Assembly: GCF_000732535.1 (NCBI RefSeq)
Contig: NZ_APNK01000013.1
Span: 29,804 to 93,803 of the forward strand
Length of the DNA: 64,000 nt
Origin: Salinisphaera hydrothermalis C41B8
GTDB lineage: Bacteria; Pseudomonadota; Gammaproteobacteria; Nevskiales; Salinisphaeraceae
Direction of reading: 5' to 3'
In this document: in pieces, positions 47,648 through 56,700 of the stretch
How the letters are laid out: every line of letters begins with the position of its first letter
Position numbering within the stretch: position 1 is the stretch's first letter
Position numbers and translations under genes: made by a program
Notes under the pieces: model-generated
What the model was told of the DNA's origin: nothing
The model's database searches: none
Seen by the model: the letters and a program-made list of their open reading frames with translations, nothing else

Positions 47648-48477
47648 CCGACTCTACCGCGACGACGAGCACCACCGACAATCTGGTGGAAGTGCGCGAC
47701 CTGCATTTCCGGCTCGGCTCCCGCGTCATCTATCAAGGCGTCGATATCGACATCGCGCGCGGGCGAATCACCGCGATCATGGGGCCGTCGGGCACCGGCA
47801 AAACGACGTTGTTGCGCCTGATCAGCGGACAGTGGCGCGCGGATTCCGGCAGCGTGCATTTCGACGGCCAGTCGGTCACCGGAATGTCGCAGAAAACCTT
47901 GTTCGAACAGCGCAAGCGCATGGGCATGCTGTTCCAGTCCGGCGCCCTGCTGACCGATCTTTCGGTGTTCGACAACGTGGCCTTTCCCATACGCGAGCAC
48001 ACGAAACTGCCCGAGCGTCTGATCCGCGATATCGTGCTGATGAAGCTCGAGGCCGTGGGGCTGCGCGGTGCGCGCGATCTCGCCCCGGCGCAGCTGTCGG
48101 GCGGCATGGCCCGGCGCGTGGCGCTGGCCCGCGCGATCGCGCTCGACCCCGAAATGATCATGTACGACGAGCCCTTCGCCGGGCAGGACCCGATCTCCAT
48201 GGGCGTTCTGCTACGCCTGATTCGTCGCCTCAACGATGTGCTCGGGCTGACCTCGATCGTGGTCAGTCACGACGTCAAGGAAACACTCGGCATCGCCGAC
48301 TATGTTTACGTGATTTCGGACGGACACGTCATCGACCACGGCGATCCGGAGCATATTCGGCATTCCGACTCGGCCTGGGTGCAGCAGTTCATCACGGCCT
48401 CCCCGGACGGCCCGGTGCCGTTCCATTATGCCGATACACCGTATGCCGAAGACCTGCTGGGCGGAGACCGCACATGA
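47644..48477 (+). CDS. mlaF: Mla phospholipid ABC transporter, ATP-binding protein
   Basis: The protein of 277 residues has Walker A GPSGTGKTT, the signature LSGGMARRVALARAI, Walker B MIMYDEPFAGQDP and the H-loop VVSHDV. The DEPFAGQDPISMG pattern is characteristic of MlaF. With MlaE, MlaD and MlaB it forms the inner-membrane complex that moves phospholipids between the membranes to keep outer-leaflet asymmetry. It overlaps lipB by four bases. Confidence 0.95.
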   Translation: MTDSTATTSTTDNLVEVRDLHFRLGSRVIYQGVDIDIARGRITAIMGPSGTGKTTLLRLISGQWRADSGSVHFDGQSVTGMSQKTLFEQRKRMGMLFQSGALLTDLSVFDNVAFPIREHTKLPERLIRDIVLMKLEAVGLRGARDLAPAQLSGGMARRVALARAIALDPEMIMYDEPFAGQDPISMGVLLRLIRRLNDVLGLTSIVVSHDVKETLGIADYVYVISDGHVIDHGDPEHIRHSDSAWVQQFITASPDGPVPFHYADTPYAEDLLGGDRT

Positions 48478-49256
48478 ATCGGCTCACGCGTGTTTTCAAC
48501 ACGCTATTCGGCTGGCTGGCCGATCTGGGCCGAAGCGCCCTGTTTCTCGGCCGCATCATCGCCTCGCTCCCGGCTCTGCTGGCCAAGCCCCGGCTGGTGA
48601 TCGAGCAGATCTATTCGGTCGGTGTACTGTCGCTGCTGATCGTGGTCGTGGCCGGTATATTCGTTGGGATGGTGCTGGCGCTATCGGGCTATCGCGCGCT
48701 GGCCGATTTCGGCGCCGAAAACGCGCTCGGCACCTCCGTGGCACTGGTCGTGGTCCGCGAACTCGGACCTGTGGTGACTGGCCTGTTGTTCGCCGGGCGT
48801 GCCGGCAGCGCGCTGGCTGCGGAGATCGGCCTGATGAAGGCCACCGATCAGCTCTCCGGCATGGAAATGATGGCGGTCGACCCGGTGCGTCGTATCGTCG
48901 CGCCGCGTTTTCTCGCCGGTGTCATAGCCATGCCGCTGCTGACCTGTATCTTCTGTGTCATGGCCATCGGCGCCGGTGGCGGCTATTTCGTCGGCGTGGA
49001 CATGCTGGGCGTCGACGCCGGCGCCTACTGGAATGGCATCCAGTCGAGCGTCGAATTCAACCGCGATATTCTCAACGTCTTCATCAAGAGCGGCGTGTTC
49101 GGCGCCATCATCACCTGGGTTGCTGTATTCCAGGGCTATCACGCGCCGCCAACCTCGGAAGGGGTCTCGCGGGCCACCACCAATACGGTGGTCATCGCCT
49201 CGCTGGCCATTCTGGCCGCCAATCTCATGCTCACCGCCGTAATGTTCAGCGGTTAG
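48474..49256 (+). CDS. mlaE: Mla phospholipid ABC transporter, permease
   Basis: The permease of 260 residues has an N-terminal interfacial helix and about five membrane segments, with the MlaE signatures ELGPVVTGLLFAGRAGSALAAE (given as ELGPVVTGLL and AGRAGSALAAE), LKATDQL-like LMKATDQLSGMEMM and GYHAPPTSEGVSRATTNTVV-type ending. The start overlaps the mlaF stop (ATGA). Confidence 0.95.
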   Translation: MNRLTRVFNTLFGWLADLGRSALFLGRIIASLPALLAKPRLVIEQIYSVGVLSLLIVVVAGIFVGMVLALSGYRALADFGAENALGTSVALVVVRELGPVVTGLLFAGRAGSALAAEIGLMKATDQLSGMEMMAVDPVRRIVAPRFLAGVIAMPLLTCIFCVMAIGAGGGYFVGVDMLGVDAGAYWNGIQSSVEFNRDILNVFIKSGVFGAIITWVAVFQGYHAPPTSEGVSRATTNTVVIASLAILAANLMLTAVMFSG

Positions 49257-49272
49257 CTGAAGGAAAGACGCT

Positions 49273-49815
49273 ATGCAATCAAGAGCCGTCGAGCTTCTGG
49301 TCGGGTTATTCGTCTGTCTCGGAATCGCCGCGATCTTCATCCTGACCCTGCGGGTGAGCGATCTGGCCAATACCGGCAGCGCCGAGGGTTATACCGTCAC
49401 CGCGGCGTTCAACGACATCGGCGGCCTGAAGGTGGGCGCGCCCGTCGAGCTGGCCGGCGTGCGCATCGGCCGCGTGACCGATATCAAACTGGACCAGACG
49501 ACGTATCGCGCGGTCGCGACCCTGCGTATCCAGGATCAGTACAAGATCCCGAAGGATTCCGATGCCTCCATCCTCACTTCCGGTCTGCTCGGCGATCAGT
49601 ACATTGGCGTCGGACCCGGTGGCTCGACACAGAACATGAAGAACGGCGACAAGTTCATCATCACCCAGTCCGCCATCGTGCTCGAAAACCTGATCGGCCA
49701 GTTCATGACCCGGATGTCCGGCGGCGACTCCTCCGATAGTGGAGGCGGCGGTTCGGGCGGCGGTCCAGGCGCGGGGGGTTCCAGCTCGCCGGCCGCCCAA
49801 GGCGCCGGTGGTTGA
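49273..49815 (+). CDS. mlaD: Mla system MCE-domain protein
   Basis: The protein has one N-terminal membrane helix (about 7-27) and a single MCE domain (about 36-115, FNDIGGLKVGAPVELAGVRIG). Hexamers of this domain form the lipid channel on the MlaE permease. A hydrophobic helix (VLENLIGQFMTRM) follows, then a tail of about 35 residues made almost only of Gly, Ser and Ala, which is longer and simpler than usual. It follows mlaE after 16 bases. Confidence 0.94.
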   Translation: MQSRAVELLVGLFVCLGIAAIFILTLRVSDLANTGSAEGYTVTAAFNDIGGLKVGAPVELAGVRIGRVTDIKLDQTTYRAVATLRIQDQYKIPKDSDASILTSGLLGDQYIGVGPGGSTQNMKNGDKFIITQSAIVLENLIGQFMTRMSGGDSSDSGGGGSGGGPGAGGSSSPAAQGAGG

Positions 49816-49950
49816 GCCGATGGGCCGCCTTTATGCTGGAGTCTGCGGCCTCGACGATCGATCGGCGCCAGGGCGGCCTTCAGGACAGATTCAGGGCGAT
49901 GAAACAAACTCCTTGAAATTAGACGATCTATCAGCCTAGGGACTCCCGCT

Positions 49951-50565
49951 ATGCGTTGGACTCGCGTTCTCATCCCCTTTATCACGGTCGCGCTCATGGC
50001 GCCGGCTCTGGCCAGCGCCAGCCCGACGCCGCCGGAACAACTCGCCCGGCAAACCGTGCAGAAGGTGCTCAACGACCTCGACGGCCGTCGCGCCGAGCTG
50101 CGCAACAATCCGCAGGAACTGCATGCGCTGATCAACCGCGACCTGGTACCGCTGATCGATCTGCCCTATATGTCGCAACTGGTGCTCGGCCGCTATTGGC
50201 GTCAGGCCTCGCCGGAGCAGCGCAAGCGCTTCCAGACCGCGTTCAAGAACATGCTGATCCGGACCTATGGCAGCGCCCTGCTCGGCTTCAACGACAATGT
50301 GAAGATCGAGTACAAACCCGTGCGCGCGGCGGACAATGCCAAGAACGTGACCTTCAACGCCGTGATCCATTCGCCCAACGGGCAGGACACCCCGGTGAGC
50401 CTACAGCTGCACGAAGTCGACGATCAGTGGAAAGTCTACGATGGCAGCGTCGGCAACCTGTCGTTCGTGACCAACTATCGCGGCCAGTTCAATTCGGCCA
50501 TTCGTCGCGAAGGCCTCGAAAAGTTCATCGAGCAGTTGGAAAACCGCTACGACGGTAATTCCTAG
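49951..50565 (+). CDS. mlaC: Mla periplasmic phospholipid carrier
   Basis: The periplasmic shuttle has 204 residues, with a signal peptide (about 1-23, ending ASA-SPT) and the family motifs LIDLPYMSQLVLGRYWRQAS, MLIRTYGSALLGF and VYDGSVGNLSFVTNYRGQFNS (given by its parts). It carries phospholipid between MlaD and the outer-membrane MlaA partner. A 135-base gap separates it from mlaD, longer than elsewhere in the series. mlaA is not in the window. Confidence 0.93.
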   Translation: MRWTRVLIPFITVALMAPALASASPTPPEQLARQTVQKVLNDLDGRRAELRNNPQELHALINRDLVPLIDLPYMSQLVLGRYWRQASPEQRKRFQTAFKNMLIRTYGSALLGFNDNVKIEYKPVRAADNAKNVTFNAVIHSPNGQDTPVSLQLHEVDDQWKVYDGSVGNLSFVTNYRGQFNSAIRREGLEKFIEQLENRYDGNS

Positions 50566-50575
50566 GCTACCCATC

Positions 50576-50869
50576 GTGAGCGAGACCCGCGAAAGCGACG
50601 TGCACACCGTTCAGGTCGAAGGCCAGCTGGATGCCGAGAGCGTACCGACCCGCCTGCGTAATTCGGCCGGCTGGTTCGAGCAGGGCCGCGACACGGTAAT
50701 CGATCTGAGCGGCGTCACCCGGGCCGACAGCGCTGGCGTGGCGTTGTTGCTGGAATGGATCCGCGACGCCGACCAGGCCGGCTCGCCCCTGGTTTTCGCC
50801 AACGCGCCGACCCAGATGCGGGCGATCATCGACTTCTGCGCACTCGACGACGTTATCCCGCTGCGGTGA
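50576..50869 (+). CDS. mlaB: Mla system STAS-domain protein
   Basis: The cytosolic STAS protein has 97 residues. The core DLSGVTRADSAGVALLLEWIRDA contains the conserved DSAG loop that contacts MlaF and is needed for the ATPase subunit to work. The GTG start lies 11 bases after mlaC. It closes the mlaFEDCB set and is followed by a strong terminator. Confidence 0.92.
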   Translation: MSETRESDVHTVQVEGQLDAESVPTRLRNSAGWFEQGRDTVIDLSGVTRADSAGVALLLEWIRDADQAGSPLVFANAPTQMRAIIDFCALDDVIPLR

Positions 50870-50899
50870 GCGCCCGCGGCGTTGCCCATGTCGCCGGGA

Positions 50900-50930
50900 A
50901 GCCGGGCCGAATCACGGCCCGGCTTTTTTT
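50900..50930 (+). terminator. Terminator of the envelope/mla gene series
   Basis: The stem AGCCGGGCCG/CGGCCCGGCT has a 5-base loop (AATCA) and is followed by a T run. The last T bases overlap the stop codon of the convergent ligase gene (50929-50931). Confidence 0.92.
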
Positions 50931-52917
50931 ACGAACGACGTAGCTCCGGGTGTTCGGCGATGGCGACCAACGATTCCGGATTGGCGATCGCGCTGGATTG
51001 CTCGACCTCGCGCCCGTTAAGCAGGCGTGCCACGGCAACCTCGACCTTCTTGCCACTGCGCGTGTAGGGCAAGGCCTCGACACCGACGATGAGCTTCGGC
51101 ACGTGCCGCGGGCTGGCCTGTTCGCGCAGGCGGCGGCGGATCGCATCGCGCAGTGCATCGTCGACGACATGGCCTTCGGCCGGCACCACGAGCATGACGA
51201 TACGATCGTCCTCCCCGGTTGCCTGCGCCGCGACCAGGCAGTCCGCGATTTCGGGCATGGGCTCGATCTGACGATAGATCTCGGCGGTGCCGATGCGGAC
51301 GCCGCCCACATTCAGCGTGGCATCGCTGCGACCATAGATTACCGCCCCGCCCGATTGACTGAAGGCAATGAAATCGCCGTGCGCCCAGACGCCGGGGAAG
51401 CGCTCGAAATACGCGGCCCGATAGCGCGCACCATCGGGATCGTTCCAGAATGCAACCGGCATCGACGGGATCGGCTGAGTACAGACCAACTCGCCGCATT
51501 CGTCGATGACCGCTTCACCCGCTTCGTTGTACGCCTCGGCGGCCACGCCCAGCAGGCGACACTGAATCTCGCCGCGGCGTACCTGCAGCGTCGGACAGGA
51601 GCCGACGAAACAGGCCACGATGTCGGTACCGCCGGAAATCGAGCCCAGCAGTACGTCGGGTTTCACCTCGGCGTACACCCAGTCGTAGTCCGCATCGAGC
51701 AACGGCGACCCGGTCGAGAAGATCACGCGCAGCGCCGACAAATCATGCCTCCCCCCCGGCGCCAACCCGGCGTTGCGACAGGCGCCGAGCCATTTCGCAC
51801 TGGTACCGAAATGGGTCACGCCGCGCGTCGCCGCCATGGCCCACAGCATGTTCAGATCGGGAAAGCCGGGATTGCCGTCGTAGGTGATCAGCTCGGCGCC
51901 GGTAAACAGCCCGGAGACATGCCAGTTCCACATCATCCAGCCACAGGTGGTGAAGTAGAAAAAGACATCGTCGCGGCCCAGATCGCCGTGCAGCACCTGC
52001 TCTTTGACGTGCTGAATCAACGCGCCGCCCGCGCCGTGCACGATGCACTTGGGCACGCCCGTGGTGCCCGAGGAGAACAGGATATAAACCGGCCGATCGA
52101 ACGCGCCGCGATCGAAACTCGGCTCGGCACCGGCGTACGCGGCCAGCGCGTCGTCCCAGCGGGTGACATCGGCGTCATCCGGCAACGCCTGCCCGCGGCC
52201 CGTGTTGTCGGTAACGACGACGTGTTCGATCGAGGGGATACGCTCGCGCAATTCGACAATGCGATCGGCGCGATCGAATATCTTGCCGCCATAGCTGTAG
52301 CCGTCGACCGTCACGAGCACGCGAGGCTCGATCTGCGCAAACCGGTCGACGATGCCGGACACGCCGAAGTCCGGCGACGCCGACGACCAGATTGCCCCCA
52401 GGCTGGCACAGGCCAGCAAGGCGACGATTGGTTCGTGCGTATGCGCAACCACACCGGCTACGCGATCGCCGGCCCGTACGCCGCAGGCCCGCAGGAATGC
52501 CTCGAACGCGCCGACCTGGCGATACAGCTCGCCGTAGCTCAGCGTGATCGGCGCCCGCGCCTCCGACAGCGCGGTGATCGCGGTGCGATCCGGATCGCCG
52601 GCAATGGCTTCGCGCAGCAGATTTTCGGCGAAGTTCAGCCGCGCGCCTGTGAACCAGCGTGCGCCGGGCATCTCGAGCGTATCCAGCACGTCGCCCTCGC
52701 CGCGGTCGCCGACGATGCCGAAATAATCCCAGAGGCTAGCCCAGAACGACGCCGGCTCCGCGATCGACCAGGCATGCAGCCCGGCATAATCGTCGACTGC
52801 GAAACGCGGCATGCCATCGCGCCGGGCCAGCCAGCGGACATAGTCGGCCAGGCGGCTGTGTTCGATCGCGTCTTGCGACGGCTGGAAAACGATCGGATGT
52901 TCGGCGTCTACGCTCAT
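50929..52917 (-). CDS. Acetoacetyl-CoA synthetase-like acyl-CoA ligase
   Basis: The AMP-forming ligase of 662 residues belongs to the ANL superfamily. Core motifs are VYILFSSGTTGVPKCIVHG (P-loop), SISGGTDIVACFVG (adenine site) and the late YGRSDATLNVGGVRIGTAEIY with the C-terminal catalytic lysine region SGKKVEVAVARLLNG. The N-terminal segment with FWASLWDYFGI and the overall length point to acetoacetate-CoA ligase rather than acetyl-CoA synthetase. It would supply acetoacetyl-CoA from acetoacetate, but no polyhydroxybutyrate or ketone-body genes are adjacent. The ATG at 52917 is preferred over 52947. Confidence 0.9.
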   Translation of the reverse strand: MSVDAEHPIVFQPSQDAIEHSRLADYVRWLARRDGMPRFAVDDYAGLHAWSIAEPASFWASLWDYFGIVGDRGEGDVLDTLEMPGARWFTGARLNFAENLLREAIAGDPDRTAITALSEARAPITLSYGELYRQVGAFEAFLRACGVRAGDRVAGVVAHTHEPIVALLACASLGAIWSSASPDFGVSGIVDRFAQIEPRVLVTVDGYSYGGKIFDRADRIVELRERIPSIEHVVVTDNTGRGQALPDDADVTRWDDALAAYAGAEPSFDRGAFDRPVYILFSSGTTGVPKCIVHGAGGALIQHVKEQVLHGDLGRDDVFFYFTTCGWMMWNWHVSGLFTGAELITYDGNPGFPDLNMLWAMAATRGVTHFGTSAKWLGACRNAGLAPGGRHDLSALRVIFSTGSPLLDADYDWVYAEVKPDVLLGSISGGTDIVACFVGSCPTLQVRRGEIQCRLLGVAAEAYNEAGEAVIDECGELVCTQPIPSMPVAFWNDPDGARYRAAYFERFPGVWAHGDFIAFSQSGGAVIYGRSDATLNVGGVRIGTAEIYRQIEPMPEIADCLVAAQATGEDDRIVMLVVPAEGHVVDDALRDAIRRRLREQASPRHVPKLIVGVEALPYTRSGKKVEVAVARLLNGREVEQSSAIANPESLVAIAEHPELRRS

Positions 52918-52992
52918 ACGGGGCTCTTGTCCGGAAACCTGCAGCATCGCTCGGGCGTCACCACCGCGCCCGGGCTTACCGTCGATGGGTCG

Positions 52993-53535
52993 CTACGGTC
53001 GTTTGAAGGTGCCGACGATCTGGGCATGGGCAATGACATGGCCCTTCATGGCTTTCACGAGCGCCGCGCGATTGGCCAGATCCGACGGCAGGCGCGTATC
53101 CAGCGCGAACAACTTGAAGTGATAGTGATGGATTCCGTCACCCGGCGGCGGACACATACCGTGATAATTCGCGTGATGCGTGCTGTTTTTCGCCGTCACG
53201 GCCGGCCCCGGCAGCGGCTGGTCGCTGGCGCCGGGCGCCAGCACCACCAGATCCGGCGCCATGTTGTACAACACCCAGTGCGTGAACAGGCCCGACGGCG
53301 CGTCCGGGTCGTCTACGATCAGCGCAAGACTTTTGGCGTTACGCGGCACACCGGCAAACGTCAAAGGCGGCGACTGGTTGTCGCCACTGCAACTGAAACG
53401 CTTGGGAATCGGCTGTCCGTTCTTGAACGCCGACGACTGGATCGACAAACCGGCCGCCGATGCGCTGGCCAGCCATAGCGCCGCAACCATGGCCAGACAC
53501 GAACCGATCCACTTCATCTTCGATCGACGGGACAT
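52993..53535 (-). CDS. YbhB/YbcL family (Raf kinase inhibitor-like) periplasmic protein
   Basis: The protein of 180 residues has a signal peptide (about 8-28, ending ASA-AGL) and the PEBP-like fold with FSCSGDNQSPPL, LIVDDPDAPSGLFTHWVLYNM (given as VDDPDAP and THWVLYNM) and GMCPPPGDGIHHYHF. The DPDAP and HW residues form the conserved ligand pocket. The ligand and role of bacterial members are unknown. Neither the acyl-CoA ligase nor purL suggests a function. The start may instead be the ATG at 53517 (MKWIGS). Confidence 0.88.
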   Translation of the reverse strand: MSRRSKMKWIGSCLAMVAALWLASASAAGLSIQSSAFKNGQPIPKRFSCSGDNQSPPLTFAGVPRNAKSLALIVDDPDAPSGLFTHWVLYNMAPDLVVLAPGASDQPLPGPAVTAKNSTHHANYHGMCPPPGDGIHHYHFKLFALDTRLPSDLANRAALVKAMKGHVIAHAQIVGTFKRP

Positions 53536-53752
53536 CTACGTTTCCTCGATACAACGCAACCAACGGGGCCCAGGCGGCACCGCCGCGACTCACGCTTTAT
53601 CGTAGATCACGCGACAGCCGCCGCCCAAGCACGATCGTTCGCGGCCCGGGGCGCGCTCGTCTCCGAGCTGGCCTCGTGCGTCGCCCCAGCACGCCACGCG
53701 CCGTTACTCATCGGCGCACGGCTCATCGCGGCGATCGCCGGGCACGTCAAAC

Positions 53753-53789
53753 GTCAGGGCCGAGCGGCGAGGCACCGCTCGGCCCTGAC
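53753..53789. terminator. Perfect 15-base hairpin after purL
   Basis: GTCAGGGCCGAGCGG is perfectly inverted around the 7-base loop CGAGGCA, ten bases past the purL stop. T runs on either side are short (TTT, TTTT), so it may end transcription with help or protect the purL mRNA 3' end. The rest of 53536-53752 shows no gene. Confidence 0.6.
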
Positions 53790-53798
53790 GCCCGTTTT

Positions 53799-56700
53799 CT
53801 ACCCGACGAATCGACGCGCGTTGGCGAACAGACGCGCCCAGGGGCTGGCCTCGCCCCAAGATTCCGGTGCCCAGGAAAGATTGACCGTGCGCGTCACCCG
53901 CTCCGGATGCGGCATGCAGATGAATACACGGCCGTCGGCGTTCGACAGCCCGGTGACCCCACCCGGCGAGCCGTTCGGGTTGGCCGGATAGGATTCGGCC
54001 GCGCCGCCGGCATTGGCGGTGTAGCGCATGCCCACCTGGCCGGCCGCGACGAGCCGCTCGAGGTCGCCGGCCTCGGCGAAACGGGCATGCCCTTCGCCAT
54101 GCGCCACCGCGACCGGCATGCGCGAGCCGGCCATGCCATCCAGCAGCACGGCATTGGAATCGAGGATTTCGACGCCGCTGGTGCGGGCCTCGAACTGGCG
54201 CGAGGCATTGGCCACGAACGACGGCCAGCCGTCAGTGCCCGGAATGAGCTCGGACAGCGCCGCCAGCATCTGGCAGCCGTTGCATACGCCCAGCGCGAAC
54301 GTCTCGTCACGGGCGAAGAAATCGGCGAACGCCTTACGCGCATTGCGATTGAACAGGATCGACTTGGCCCAGCCCTGGCCGGCGCCGAGCACGTCGCCAT
54401 AAGAGAAACCGCCACAGGCCGCCACGCCCTGCACGTCGGCAAGCCGCACCTTGCCCGATACGATCTCCGACATATGCACGTCGATCGCATCGAACCCGGC
54501 GCGCGTGAACGCAAACGCCATCTCGTTATGCCCGTTCACGCCCTGCTCGCGCAGGATCGCCACCTTCGGCCGCTCGGTGTTGATATACGGCGCGGCGACA
54601 TCCTCGGCCGGATCGAAGCTTGGCTTACCCGGCAATCCGGGATCGGCGGTATCCAGCAGCGTGTCGTATTCGGCATCCGCGCAGGCCGGATCGTCGCGCA
54701 GCGCGGCCATCGCATGGCTGGTCGCCGCCCAATGACGCTGGGCATCGACCCGCGACACCGACAATACTTCGGCGTCGCCTTGGCGCGCCACGATGCGGTC
54801 GGTCGAGGTCACACTGCCAATGTCCGTCGCTGCCACACCCGCATCGCGCAGGGTGATGAGCGCGACATCGACATCGCTCGCCGCAACCTGAAGCACGGCC
54901 CCCAGTTCTTCGGCGAACAAGGCCGCGAGCGGATCGCCGTCGAGCTCGTCAAGCCCGACATCCACGCCCAGGCGCGAGGCAAAACACATTTCGGCCAGGC
55001 AGGCCGCGAGACCGCCGTCGCTGCGGTCGTGATACGCCAGAATCCGGCCGTCCGCGGCGAGCGTCTGCACGGCACGAAAGAACCCGCCGAGCGTGGCGGC
55101 CGAATCCAGATCCGGCGCACGATTGCCGAGCGCGCCATAGACCTGGGCCACGGCCGAACCGCCGAGTCGGTTCCGGCCGGCGCCGAGATCGGCCAGGATC
55201 AGCCGGCTTTCGGTGCGCTCGGGCGACACGAGTTGGGGCGTGAGCGTCGCGCGGGCCGAGACCGTCGGTGCGAACGCCGAGACCACGAGCGAGACCGGCG
55301 CGCTCATCGTGCGCGGCCCGTTCTCGCCGTCCCAGCTTGCGCGCATGGACAACGAATCCTTACCTACCGGAATTGCCAGGCCGAGTTCGCTACAGAGTTC
55401 TTCGCCGACCGCACGCACCGTGTCGTACAGCCGGGCGTCTTCGGCCGGATCGCCGCAGGCGGCCATCCAGTTGGCCGATAAGCGGACGTCGGTGAGCTTG
55501 TCGATCCGGGCGGCCGCCAGATTGGTGATCGCTTCACCCACCGCCATGCGGCCGGAGGCTGGCGCATCGATCAGCGCCACCGGGCTGCGCTCGCCCATGG
55601 CCATGGCTTCGCCGGTATCGCCGGTGAAGGCCGTGGTGGTCACGGCGACGTCGGCCACCGGCACCTGCCAGGGCCCGACCATCTGGTCGCGCGCGGTCAT
55701 GCCGCCCACGCTGCGATCGCCAATCGTGATCAGAAAGGACTTGCTCGCCACCGTCGGCAGCTGGAGCACGCGTTCGAAGGCCTCGGCGATATTCACGCCG
55801 CTGCGATCCCAGGCGGCCAGCGCCGGCGTGGCGTGTTGCGCCTCGCGCTGCATGCGCGGCGTACGCCCCAGCAGCACGCCCATCGGCATGTCGACCGGAC
55901 GCGCGGTTTCCGCCGTGGCGGCCTCGCCGTCCTCGACCACGAGATTGGGCTCGGCCGTCGCCCGGCCCACGATCGCATACGGGCAGCGTTCGCGCGCGGC
56001 CAGTTTCTCGAACACCTCGATGGCATCGGCCGGAATCGCAATCACATAGCGTTCCTGCGATTCGTTGCACCAGATTTCCATCGGCGACAGGCTCGGATCG
56101 GCCGACTGAATATCGCGCAGGCGGATGGAGCCGCCGCGATCGTCGGCGTCGATGATCTCCGGCAACGCGTTGGACAACCCCCCTGCGCCAACATCGTGGA
56201 CCGAGGCGATCGGGTTGTCCTCGCCGAGCGCGATGCAACCCTCGATCACTTCCTGCGCACGGCGCTGCATTTCCGGATTCGCGCGCTGCACGGAGGCGAA
56301 ATCGAGCGCTTCCGAGCCCGTGCCGCTGGCCATCGACGAGGCCGCTCCGCCGCCGAGGCCAATCAGCATGGCCGGGCCGCCGAGCACGATCAGACAGGCT
56401 TCGACCGGCACTTCGTGTTTTTCCACATGGCCGGGGCGTACGTTGCCCATGCCGCCGGCAATCATGATCGGCTTGGCGAAGCCGCGCAGGCCGGTGGCCT
56501 CGGATTCGTACTGGAAGGTGCGGAAATAACCGCCCAGCGCCGGCCGGCCGAATTCGTTGTTATAGCGCGCGGCGCCGATCGGCCCTTCGAGCATGATGTC
56601 GAGCGCGCTGGCGAGATGGCCCGGCGCGTCGGCGTCGGTTTCCCAGGGCTTGATATCGCCCGGCAGCCGCAGATCCGCAACCGAGAAACCGGCCAGCCCG

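Noticed and set aside
50950..53478. 842-codon open frame opposite the acyl-CoA ligase gene
   Set aside because: It mirrors the ligase in the antisense frame and is rich in Arg, His, Gly and Asp with no motif. High G+C coding DNA often leaves the opposite strand open.
53460..55481. 673-codon open frame opposite the end of purL
   Set aside because: It crosses a gene end, a hairpin and the antisense of purL with no domain.
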